A DNA stretch of 64,000 bases from Crossaster papposus (lineage: Eukaryota > Echinodermata > Asteroidea > Velatida > Solasteridae): assembly GCA_037893245.1 (NCBI GenBank), contig JBAIAA010000102.1, forward strand, positions 124,001-188,000, given 5' to 3'. The notes under the pieces are model-generated. The model saw only the letters and a program-made list of their open reading frames with translations. It was not told the DNA's origin and searched no databases. A program made the position numbers and the translations under genes. This document shows positions 23,108-33,000 of the stretch, in pieces (the stretch's first letter is position 1; every line of letters begins with the position of its first letter).

Positions 23108-26100
23108 ATGTCAGAAAGGATGAATGCTGGGGCCAACGGAACTAGTGTCAGTACTGGTCCTCCTAGTCTGAAAGGGAAAACAGGAAACGAATACGAATGC
23201 ATATTGCTCTGTGGTAAGCCATGTGCTGGTGAAAATGGCTTGGACAAAATCACAGTGGATAAGTGGAAATCCATCCAGAATAAGGCCATGAAATGGAAGG
23301 GACTTGATATGTTTGGGAATGTGCACTGCTCTGTGGATTGGGAGAAGGGGCCAACTGGGTGTCACATGCATAGCTCTTGTTACACATCACTTTCCAGCCA
23401 GCGCCTGCTCTTGCAGGCAGAGAAACGCCAACAAAAAGCTCAGCAGCAGGACAGCGCCGAGGTCGCAAGTCATAGTAGCCCCGCTTTAGATGCAAGCACA
23501 CCAAAAAGGCTCCGGTCCAGCACAGGACAACTTCACGATAAGAGTTGTTGTGTATGGTGCCTGAAAGAGGCTCATCATAAGAGCCGCGCTCGCGATAAAG
23601 AACTAAACCTGCTATCAACAGTACATGCATGGAATAGATTCAAGCTACATACTGTACGTCTGGAAGATGAAGTGTTGAGAAGGAGACTTTGCATTCTCAT
23701 AGACTCTATCCCGGACCCCCATACGGCTTTTGGGATAGAAATACGTTATCATCGTGTGTGCTGGCGCAAGTACGTTAGTGATCATAAGCCACTTACAGAC
23801 GAAACTGCACAACATCTTCAGCGGGTGAACCTCCGTGAAGCTCAGACTATTTTTTTCGAACATGTCCGTCAAGTCGTCTTCCATGACCACGAATTTCGAA
23901 CATTACAAGGGCTCCTGAAGGACTACCAGCGGATCATTTGCAACTATGGACATGATTCAGTAGTCAGGTCAAGCTACTTGAAGGAGCTCCTTATCAAGGA
24001 ATTTGGCGAAACTATAGGATTCCATGATCGACATCAGAAGAATGTGAGTGAATTGGTCTACGACACTTCTGCAGGAGGCACATACGTTGAGGCTGCAACC
24101 ACTTCTTTGGGTATCAGCAACGATCAGTTGACTCGGAACATTGCAGCACGGCTTAATGCGCATGTACGCAGCTCAAATACTGTGCCTTGGCCGCCATACA
24201 TTCATGAATTAGAGAAAGAAGAAGACCTGAGCGAGCTCCTGTTGAAGCTAGTTACTTGGATGAGGCGCCCTAACATGTCCTCCATCGACGACAGTCCATC
24301 CGTTCGTTCGATTGCATCTATTCTCACAAGCTACATTACCGGAAAACGCACTGCATTCAAGACAAATCTCTCTGTCATGCTGCATGGACTGGCAAAGAGC
24401 AGGGAGATAGTCGACATAATGCACAGAGATGGTTTGGGCATCAGCTACAATGACGTCATGATGCTACGCGATTTCTGGGTAGTTAATGATCTGAATCGCT
24501 CATTGAATTGTCCATTTGAGCTTGCCGAGGAAAAGCCTGCCGTCGCTATAGTTGACAATGATGACTTTAAGAGTGACACATTGACCGGCGCCGGTCAGCC
24601 ACACCGCACAAATGTGATGTTTGTACAGCCAGAATCCTTCGACTCAGAACCTTCTTCTCAGAATGATGAAGATCGTCCACGTCCTAGTACTAGACTGGCT
24701 ACATCCCTCTCAACTTCACTCAAGGAACTTGGAAGCGAAATACAGAAGGTCAACCCGTACAAGACAGTGAAACGTGGAGAGCCGCCCATCAGGAATCGGC
24801 CTGAAAATCAGAGTGCTCCTCTTGACACGACTGCTCAGAGGACACGTGGCGTCATCCATGCATTGGCGAGGGCTAAAGAAGATCGAACAAGACCCAAGTC
24901 AGAAGGACAGCCCCTGCCTGGGTTTTCTGGGTTTCATGCCAACATGTCCAAATCAGACGAGAAGAGTCGAGCAATATACCACATGACCTACCCCGATCCA
25001 CCCAGTAAGACGATTGTTTATGATGTGATGTGTAAACTCGCAAAAGCAATCGATGAAAAAAAGATGCCCTTCGCAATCATCGTTGGTGATCATCCAGTCT
25101 ATGTGCTTATGCTCGAATTAAAAAGTGAGAATTCCACCCTGTTCAGCAAGATCTTACCTTTTATGGGACCCTTCCATATCCAAATGTCGTTCATCTACGC
25201 CATCTACAAGAGATTCAAGGGTTCCGGTATATCAGATGTGCTGGTGGCAGCAGGCGTCATCGCGGACGGGTCTGTGGATCAAGCACTTCGTGGAAAGCAC
25301 TTCAAACGTGGGGTACGTGGTCTGCGGTTATTCTATGAGACGCTAATGTATCATGTTCTGGACAAGCGTTTGGAGGGCACCCCTCTATCAGAGGAAGTCA
25401 AGGCGTCCCTCGCCAAGCTCAGAGTGCAGAACGATTTACAGGAACTTGCAGAAGCATATAGCGAGCTAGAAAGCAATGCTAATCTGAAGTATATCGTTGA
25501 CACTCTATTCAAGGATTACGTTGACTCCCCACAAGCAGAATACTGGATGTCCTTCATGGAGATGGTGGAGGTTCTGACTCAGAATATCCATGCAACGAGA
25601 ACAAGGAGCTGGACCGAGTTCAAGTCCTCACTCAGGCTTATGCTTCCTTGGATGCAAGTCTATGACAACAACAGGTATGGTCGGTATCTTCCCGATTTCA
25701 TCACAGTGTTGGACACTCTTCCCGAGGACCAGGCTGCATTTATGGCGAATGGTCTATTTGCACAGTCGATGACTGGCAAGCCGTACTCTAGCGTCGCCCT
25801 TGACATGTGGATTGAGACAACAATGAATAAGGGTTCCAAGCTGAAGTCTGGTTGGTTGGCCATTCTCTTCAACGAAAAACAGCTCCTTTCCAATACTCGC
25901 AACGTCAATAACGTCAATCGGATAAGGGCAAGCGTCCATCGCCACGCTAATTGCAAGAAACAAGCTGCAGTGAAGCATACTGATTGTGCAAAGAGTAAAA
26001 TGAAGAAGGACGAGCAAGCCATCCAGGATTTGAGCGCCTGTCTCACTGAGTTCAAGTGCGATCCATTTGACCATGATAACGACCAGGAACTTCGTTCCCT

Positions 26101-27733
26101 GCAGTCAGGAATCCCGGCTTCGGACGTGCTAGCTTCTGACTTTAAATCGGCAAAGGAGGATGGCACAACCAAGGTTGAGGAATTCCTGAAAGAGAGGGTG
26201 TATTCCAAAACCAAGTCTCTCAACGACCGTGTCCCTCTTAACAAGCGTCAGAACTTTACAACTCAAGAACTGAAGAAAGCGGATGGTGAGGGCCTGAAGG
26301 GGAAGACTGAAGAAATGGAGTCTAAAGCCATGGCGTCAGTTCTTGGACTGGTCGAAAAAAGTGGTGCCCTCAAACTTGAAGAGGTACTCCAGCATCGTCT
26401 GACTGGCGAGTGCCTTTCTATATTCAATGCCAATGGAACCATGCGGAAGGTACAGAAAAGCAAACTTCAGGAGAAGCTTACTATGACCCCGATTCCAGAA
26501 CCAGATGTGTATACGTCTATTGTAGATATGGGTCTAATCTGGCGTAGAGCTGCTCCAACCACTGAAGACAGAGAGAAGGGTGACGGTACAAAGTACACAT
26601 GGGGGGATTATGCAGAGAAGCTTGTGCACGTAATTCTGACAAGACACAAGCATGCAGAGCGCATAATTTGTCTGAACGATCCCTATGATCAAACCTACAC
26701 AATAAAGGACAGTGAGCGAATGCTGCGGCAGAAAGGCAAGCCGATCAGGAATGTCTATATGAAGTCGGATGACAAATTTCCCTCGAACAAAGACTTCCAT
26801 GCTCTCCTTGGTAATTCTGGCAACAAGATACGCCTGCAGGCATTTCTTCAAACTAAATTCACAAGTGCTGCAGCCTCAACCAATATTAAGATTATCTACT
26901 GTGTCGTAGGCAGCAGTGCGGTGAATCTCACTTCCGGCCAGCTTGTGCCAGAGTTCAAATGCTACCATGCGGAGGCTGATACGGCCATGTTCACGGTTTA
27001 TAGTGTACTCCGGTCAAAGGGCTACACAGCAGCAGTCATTCTTGACACTGAGGACACAGACAATTACGTACAAGCTGCCTATGTTGCTCAGCATGTATCA
27101 GGGCTCCTGTGCCTGAAACGGAAACACCAACTGATCACTGCCCGATGCTTGTGCAGTGAGGAAATGGCTGCATCCATCATACAACTGCACGTGCTCACTG
27201 GAAGTGATCACAACTCTGGTTTCTACGGAGCAAGCAAGAAGCTCATCACAGAACGTCTTCAGAGTTCCGAAGAGGCGCATGGCTTGCTGGCAACATGTGG
27301 CAGCCAACTCCCAGTCCCCCAAGAGGTCATCGATGATTTGGAGCGATTCGTCATTCGATACGTCTATTGTGATAACAAAAATGCCACCCTAGGAGATGTG
27401 AGGGCAGCGAAGTGGAAGGCGCAGAAAAAGAAAAGCACCATCCGACTCGCACCCGACTCGGACAGTCTCCGCCATCACTTGGAGCGTGCAAACTACCTCA
27501 CATATTTGCAGAAGCATTTCGACCTCCAAAGTCACCCATCACCGATCGGCCATGGATGGCATCTTGTAGATGGACTTTGTCTCCCCATCCGTTCCACCCG
27601 GCCTGCAATCCCCCCATTCATCAATCTGCCTATCAACCCACAGGCAGAGGAAGAAAGCGACAGTGAGGATTGCAGCGGAAGTGATGACAGTGATTCTAAC
27701 AGCACGGACTTATGCAGCGACAGTGACACTTAA
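23108..27733 (+). CDS. Transposon protein, 1,541 aa: Cys/His fingers plus XPG/FEN-like nuclease
   Basis: One open frame of 1,541 codons from ATG 23108 (A at -3). The frame stays open to 23084, but no earlier ATG lies in it. The N-terminus has two related Cys/His clusters: ECILLCGKPC (C31, C35, C39) with CHMHSSCY (C85-C91), and SCCVWC (C147-C151) with YHRVCWRKY (H215, C218). The middle (about 630-760) contains VGDHPVYVLMLELK, MGPFHIQMSFIYAIYKRFKG and DVLVAAGVIADGSVD, a conserved-looking core that may hold the transposase active site. The C-terminus resembles an XPG/FEN nuclease. The N-part is DMGLIWR (D1140), IICLNDPYDQ (D1191) and IKDSERMLR. The I-part is YHAEADTA (E1289, D1291) and ILDTEDTDNY (D1316, D1318). 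A helix-2-turn-helix-like LTGSDHNSGFYGASKK follows at 1365. The tail is acidic (EEESDSEDCSGSDDSD). It would act in the nucleus on DNA during transposition. It is clearly coding; the Academ label is less certain. Confidence 0.85.
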   Translation: MSERMNAGANGTSVSTGPPSLKGKTGNEYECILLCGKPCAGENGLDKITVDKWKSIQNKAMKWKGLDMFGNVHCSVDWEKGPTGCHMHSSCYTSLSSQRLLLQAEKRQQKAQQQDSAEVASHSSPALDASTPKRLRSSTGQLHDKSCCVWCLKEAHHKSRARDKELNLLSTVHAWNRFKLHTVRLEDEVLRRRLCILIDSIPDPHTAFGIEIRYHRVCWRKYVSDHKPLTDETAQHLQRVNLREAQTIFFEHVRQVVFHDHEFRTLQGLLKDYQRIICNYGHDSVVRSSYLKELLIKEFGETIGFHDRHQKNVSELVYDTSAGGTYVEAATTSLGISNDQLTRNIAARLNAHVRSSNTVPWPPYIHELEKEEDLSELLLKLVTWMRRPNMSSIDDSPSVRSIASILTSYITGKRTAFKTNLSVMLHGLAKSREIVDIMHRDGLGISYNDVMMLRDFWVVNDLNRSLNCPFELAEEKPAVAIVDNDDFKSDTLTGAGQPHRTNVMFVQPESFDSEPSSQNDEDRPRPSTRLATSLSTSLKELGSEIQKVNPYKTVKRGEPPIRNRPENQSAPLDTTAQRTRGVIHALARAKEDRTRPKSEGQPLPGFSGFHANMSKSDEKSRAIYHMTYPDPPSKTIVYDVMCKLAKAIDEKKMPFAIIVGDHPVYVLMLELKSENSTLFSKILPFMGPFHIQMSFIYAIYKRFKGSGISDVLVAAGVIADGSVDQALRGKHFKRGVRGLRLFYETLMYHVLDKRLEGTPLSEEVKASLAKLRVQNDLQELAEAYSELESNANLKYIVDTLFKDYVDSPQAEYWMSFMEMVEVLTQNIHATRTRSWTEFKSSLRLMLPWMQVYDNNRYGRYLPDFITVLDTLPEDQAAFMANGLFAQSMTGKPYSSVALDMWIETTMNKGSKLKSGWLAILFNEKQLLSNTRNVNNVNRIRASVHRHANCKKQAAVKHTDCAKSKMKKDEQAIQDLSACLTEFKCDPFDHDNDQELRSLQSGIPASDVLASDFKSAKEDGTTKVEEFLKERVYSKTKSLNDRVPLNKRQNFTTQELKKADGEGLKGKTEEMESKAMASVLGLVEKSGALKLEEVLQHRLTGECLSIFNANGTMRKVQKSKLQEKLTMTPIPEPDVYTSIVDMGLIWRRAAPTTEDREKGDGTKYTWGDYAEKLVHVILTRHKHAERIICLNDPYDQTYTIKDSERMLRQKGKPIRNVYMKSDDKFPSNKDFHALLGNSGNKIRLQAFLQTKFTSAAASTNIKIIYCVVGSSAVNLTSGQLVPEFKCYHAEADTAMFTVYSVLRSKGYTAAVILDTEDTDNYVQAAYVAQHVSGLLCLKRKHQLITARCLCSEEMAASIIQLHVLTGSDHNSGFYGASKKLITERLQSSEEAHGLLATCGSQLPVPQEVIDDLERFVIRYVYCDNKNATLGDVRAAKWKAQKKKSTIRLAPDSDSLRHHLERANYLTYLQKHFDLQSHPSPIGHGWHLVDGLCLPIRSTRPAIPPFINLPINPQAEEESDSEDCSGSDDSDSNSTDLCSDSDT

Positions 27734-27774
27734 TATGCGTATAAGAAACTTTGGGGCTTGGAATGTTATTATCC

Positions 27775-28269
27775 TCAAGATGGCAGACGGCAGCCATCTT
27801 GAATTCGAACTCAGAATGACCCCAAACTAAAAACTAACCATTTCATTGTGTTTGTAATGCTAAAATTAGTGGGAAAAGACCCCTCATTTGTACTGCTGTC
27901 TAATCTAGAACCTAACATATTGAATTTTATGATTTCAAGATGGCAGACGGCAGCCATATTGGATTTCGAGCTCAGAATGACCTCCAAACTAAAAACTAAC
28001 CATTTCATTGTGTTGGTAGTGTTAAAATTAGTGGAAAAGGACCCCTTGTTTGTACTGCTGTCTAATCTAGAACCTGAGATATCGAAATTTATGTTTTTCA
28101 AAATGGCGTCGGCGGCCATTTTGAATATTGCGCTCTAGCGAAGTTAGCCGTCACATACGAAAAGTACATAGAAGCTCATTTTGTTCTAAAATGGTTCAGT
28201 TAGTGAAATCAATCATAAAAAAAAGGTAGGAGCAAAATGGTCACGGAATCTAAGAATATGACCCTACTA
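27775..28269. repeat. Right TIR of the 5.9-kb transposon
   Basis: About 495 bp, inverted relative to 22365-22860 and with the same internal 161-base duplication. It begins 41 bases after the stop codon, so the 3' untranslated region and transcript end must lie within it. Confidence 0.9.
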
Positions 28270-28272
28270 TTA

Positions 28273-29716
28273 GTTTAAATGAAAGATTATAACTAATTGA
28301 GTGATTTTCAGTTCATAAAAGTTTTATTTTTTGGTAATTAATATGAGAAAAATAATAATAAAGTGCCTTGGGGGACCGGACCGGCCCCGCCCCTAGAAAG
28401 GTAGCTTATTAACATGTAAAATTTGCATAATTGTGACGTACGTTTGGGAAGACTTCGACGTCGCGACCAGCGTGCCTGTGCATGTGCCACGCGTATCGAT
28501 GCAAAATCATTCAGTCGATGGTGGACTCAAGTTATTGTCAAAAGAATTGTCAAGTGGAATATCTTCTTCAGTTGTGGGAGCTGATGATACTGCGGATATT
28601 GTGTCAGATTCTGCGCTCCCCGGCTTCGAACTGTCGTCTTCACTCGCCATGTCTGAACAAAATCTGCTGCGTGCGTACCCACGTGCATGGCATCTCTTTT
28701 GGAGGGTTGCCGAATGTTCGTCACGAACAGCGCCACCATTTGAACATGTTAATGAGGGGGCCAATTACATTTACGGTGATTAACCCCAATTAATGTAATT
28801 TTATCACCCCTGGTCTTGTTACTTACACACCAAGGCACATTTTAAATTATTAAACAGCAATTCTCCTCGAAAGGTCTGCGTAGAACCTTTAACAGTTCTA
28901 GAACACACAAAAGAAATTGAGAATCCTGTCTTTTCATTACGCAATTTTTGTTTTAAATAATAGATTTATGTGTATTAAATGTGAATAAAAATTATCGATA
29001 GTCAGTACGCGACGTCTAGGTACGAGACGTGGCCATGTAGGCACATTGTTGTGTGTGGATGCACCCACAGTGTACGAATTGCGTATACGCTTTGTGCACG
29101 GTAATCAAATTTCACATGGACGATCATGAAAGTTCTTCCTCGGTTTTTGGTGAATACGACGAAAACAGTACTGGTTTGTATTCGAATCGCAGTATTTCTT
29201 ATTCAGACACGGACTCGAGCGAGGATAAAGATGTGGTCCCTCTAGGTGAAAGCATGTTCGCTGTAGAGGGCTGAAATCACTAGGCCCGCCTGGACCACTT
29301 CGCTCTGGTATTGATAAGCTTTACTTTGTCTGACCAAATCCTCCGATACTTAGGATCAGCCGGAAACAAATGAAGGCTTACTCCATCCTTAGTAGTTTTG
29401 CTGCAGCTACACACCTAGTCGGCATGACCGAAAACTGTTGACTTTTTACCCTGATTTAGAATGAAAAACCATGTAAAGACGGACACTTGTTGCAATGCGT
29501 GCAGCCAGTATACGATAGCAGCGCAGCAAGTTTTTGCCTCGATTTTCGTCATACCCCTCGCAAAGTTTTATGTTAATGAGGCTTCCCTTCGAGGGGCGGA
29601 GTGGTTTGAATTATTTTTCCCCCATTTATCACAGAAAATAAACACAAACACATAATGTTGTTGTCCACATTATACTTCATTGATTTAAGCACAAAAAAAA
29701 ATTATTACTTGTTTCC
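28273..29716. other. Intergenic between the transposon and NRDE2
   Basis: No gene is called. Two Ser/Asp-rich frames, MASEDDSSKPGSAESD on the minus strand near 28640 and MDDHESSSSVFGEYDE on the plus strand at 29116-29274, are too short and featureless to assign. Confidence 0.35.
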
Positions 29717-29722
29717 TTTAAT
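29717..29722 (-). promoter_or_regulatory. Candidate polyadenylation signal of NRDE2
   Basis: ATTAAA on the minus strand, about 212 bases past the NRDE2 stop codon, in AT-rich sequence. Weak, hexamer-only evidence. Confidence 0.25.
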
Positions 29723-29933
29723 AAGAACCACGTAACACCCTTGACCCTTTCTCTTCTGTCTCGCCCTCTCTTGTAACAACTACTGAGGTACATGATTTGC
29801 AGATTCCAAGTTTGCCGTGTAACTGGCCAGGTTCATTGCCGGTGCTAAGCAAGGCAATTAAAAATGCAAACGCCAAAATGCCATGCAATGCACACTGGGT
29901 TGCGAACTGTTTTGGAATTAACACATAAATCTG

Positions 29934-30077
29934 CTAAGTATGGAGTTCAGGTCTAGTCTTGATGAGGAGCTCTACTTCTTCCAGGGGCGCTCGGAGGCGA
30001 AGCTCTTTTTCCATCAGCAGATCCTGACAATCCTGCAACTTGGAAGGGAAGTATCTGACTGCATCCATGTAGAGGAC
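29934..30077 (-). CDS. NRDE2: NRDE2 exon 9 (C-terminus and stop)
   Basis: The acceptor TTCCTGGCAG precedes GTCCTCTACATGG. It encodes VLYMDAVRYFPSKLQDCQDL, then EKELRLRAPLEEVELL, and ends RPELHT-stop. Phase 0 follows from exon 8. It matches the conserved end of vertebrate NRDE2. Confidence 0.9.
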   Translation of the reverse strand, partial: VLYMDAVRYFPSKLQDCQDLLMEKELRLRAPLEEVELLIKTRPELHT

Positions 30078-33000
30078 CTGCCAGGAAAGTGTAGAAACAG
30101 AATAAACGAGGATATACGCCTGTTTCCAACACAACAGCAACACACAACAGTGTGTGAATCTAGGGAATACAAGGGGTGATTGATCAGTTCATGGCCTAAG
30201 GTAGGAGGAGTCAGTTTTAGTAAATCAAACATTTATTTTTTAATTATAGTCCTCTTCTACATTAGCACACTTAGTCCAGCAGTCATTTAGCATACGGATG
30301 TACATGTAGAAGACAGGACTTCATCTTGGGCACCCGGTAGCAATGATGTCATCATCTGAGACAAATGGTGCCCACCCAGCTCCTCTTTCAACTTCGGACA
30401 ATAGGTGTTTGACCAGTTCGAATACACATTTCTGGATGGCAGCCATGGCCACTATGGACATGTGTGCCACAGTGCATCTGGTGGATAAGTACCCCTCTTG
30501 CTACCCTTCCATGTGTCCACAGCTGTTCAAGGAGATCAGCATAGTAGGCCCAGTGATAGTGTGACCCTTTTAAAAACCCTATGCGTAATCATTCAACAAG
30601 TTGAACTGCAAACAAATTCAGTGAAAACTGCATAGCTCATCTCCTCTTACCTAATTAGGCCACAAACTTATCAATCACCCCTTGTATAACTCTCACTTTT
30701 TGATCAAGGGCTCATCCCCTTTTTTTAACGAAACAAAAACAGGCGTCAAAGATTTAAACCAAGGTTGTGGAGAACTGAAGAGCAGCAACAACTTCTAAAT
30801 ATGATAGTTAAACCAACAAATAGAAACTGGCAGAAGCCAGACATAAATGTGCTATGAATAGGCATCAAGTGGCGGCTTCAGCAGTTTTTTACAAGATGCA
30901 TAGCCATCTTTGTCCCAACAGACTTGAAGGCCATGCTCACTCAGCCCTATGAGATACGGCGCGCAACACGCTTCAGTTTGTCGATGCCGAGACACACACT
31001 CGCTGAGCCAGTCTCTAGGACTTTTTCCACAGGCAGAACTTTCATCCACACTGCAGTCCGTTATAAAATAGACTCCCAGATTGTGTAGTCGGAGAAGACA
31101 GTGGTGGTCTAAGTGTTTAAACCAAGGTTGTGGAGAACTGAAGAGCAGCAGAAACTGGCAGAAACTGACATAAATGTGCTATGGATAGGCGTCAAGTGGC
31201 GGCTTCAGCAGTTTTTTACAAGATGCATAGCAATCTTTGTCCCAACACACTTGAAGGCCATGCTCCTGCAGCCCTATGAGATACGGCACGCATCTCGTTT
31301 CAGTTTGTCGATGCCGAGACACGCACTCGCTGAGCCAGTCTCTAGGACTTATTCCACAGGCAGAACTTTTATCCACACTGCAGTCCATTATAAAACAGAC
31401 TCCCAGATTGTGTAGTCGGAGAAGTCAGTTGTGGTCTCTCCTTCAAAAGGAAGGTGCATCAACACCTTCTGTCAACATATTGATGTGTTGCTAGCTCTTT
31501 CTTCCTCTAAACTGCTGTGAACCACTGAATGGCACATGGAGACTTCAATTATGGCCTTGTTGACTATATCTGTACATGACCACGGTCATACTCCATTGGG
31601 TATTGTTCACTTTAGCATTTTATACAAATTATTAAAACAAAATCGCTAACCTTATCCCACAATTATACAATGACACAATTGTACCCTGGTTAAAGTAAAA
31701 TGAAGTTTGCAGGCCCATTAAAAATTATTTGCTCAACAATTGCACCAGAAAATAATGTTATTCTTTTTAATTAGTGGTACATATGTATGAAATACCAACC
31801 TTAGCCCATGGGCAGTGTTGCAATGCGCTGTAGAAAATAGACTCCGCTCGCTTCAAGTTGCCTTGCTGGACCTGGCATGATGAACATAAAGAACACAAAA
31901 ACCCAAAAATTTATAACATTTTCTCTCGTCATTGATTTGCAGGGGAAAATATATCACATAAGTATGCAATTTATAAAGCACAAGTTGACAAATACTAGGT
32001 TTTTGTTCTCATTACCTCAAAGTGCATGTACATTCTCCACAGCAGGACACAGTGACAGGAACATCGACTCTCACATGCCCTGTCAAACAAGGAACGGATA
32101 CGGTTGCTGATCCCAGTCTCCGGCAATGACACTAACAAGAAACGGGAGGGAAGAAACGGGAGAATTAATGACAAATACCAATCAGACTTGGTTTATGCAC
32201 AAAATGTGCAAATGAGAGAGAGTGACTCATGGAAGTTGTGGTTATTAACAGTTAGCTCTGTGGTATTTGATATTTGCATATAACAGTAGCAAAAGGCCAG
32301 GCAAGTTGTTGTGGTTGTTGACAACTGGGGCCAATTTCTTAAAACGTGTAAGCACCAAAATGTACTTAGCATGAACATTCTTCCTTTAAAAATAACAGGG
32401 TTACAAACCAAATTTTTAGTTGATGTTTATTGTTTTTGACTGGTATTCAGCTGGATTTTGTTTCAAGTGAAAGGCATGTGGAGTTTTGGCCGAAAATCTG
32501 TTTTTACTGAGCAAAACTTGTTTGTGCTAAGCGCATTTCTGTGCTTACATATTTCATGAAATTGACGCCTGGTGGTGGCAGAGGCTAGCTGTCTGACACC
32601 TCTTAATCATTTACAGAATGGCTGTATTACGTTTCAGACATTTCCAGGCCAAAGTGGGCCAATGTTCTGAACCTGATTATAAAACCGTTCACACACCGTA
32701 CTAAAAAGATAAAACGGTCAGAGTTTTAGCTAGATCCCTCCCTCCGAGGTGTTTTAAATCACTGTTTTAGCGGCGAGATAAAACCAATTCTGTTGAAACT
32801 AAAACCATTTACACACTGTTTTAGCTAAAACTTTTAACCAAATCGAGTTCAACTAGTGTTTTGAGCGAATTTAAAACGGTGTGTGACGCACCCTTTGTCA
32901 GACATTTCGAGGTTTGGAATAAAATGTAATCAGTAATTAGGAAGCTTACATTTTAGACATTTAATGTCTGAAACGTAAGTCTATTGTTCCTGTTTCAGAT

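Larger units (their letters stand above)
22365..28269 (+). mobile_element. 5.9-kb DNA transposon with ~495-bp TIRs and an intact XPG-like nuclease ORF
   Basis: A complete-looking element. Its outer ends are TAGTAGGGTCATATTC and the inverse GAATATGACCCTACTA, with TTA immediately outside both (22362-22364 and 28270-28272), consistent with a 3-bp target duplication. Between the TIRs lies one long frame (23108-27733) that stops 41 bases before the right TIR. The arms remain very similar and the frame is open, which suggests recent activity. A protein with N-terminal Cys/His fingers and a C-terminal XPG-like nuclease, in an element with 3-4-bp duplications, matches what has been described for Academ elements, particularly the nuclease-bearing type. 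This is an assignment from memory of the family's features, not a search. Confidence 0.85.

Noticed and set aside
29116-29274. Short acidic Ser-rich plus-strand frame (MDDHESSSSVFGEYDE...)
   Set aside because: 52 codons with no recognisable motif and no visible splice partner. It could be a first exon, but nothing supports it.
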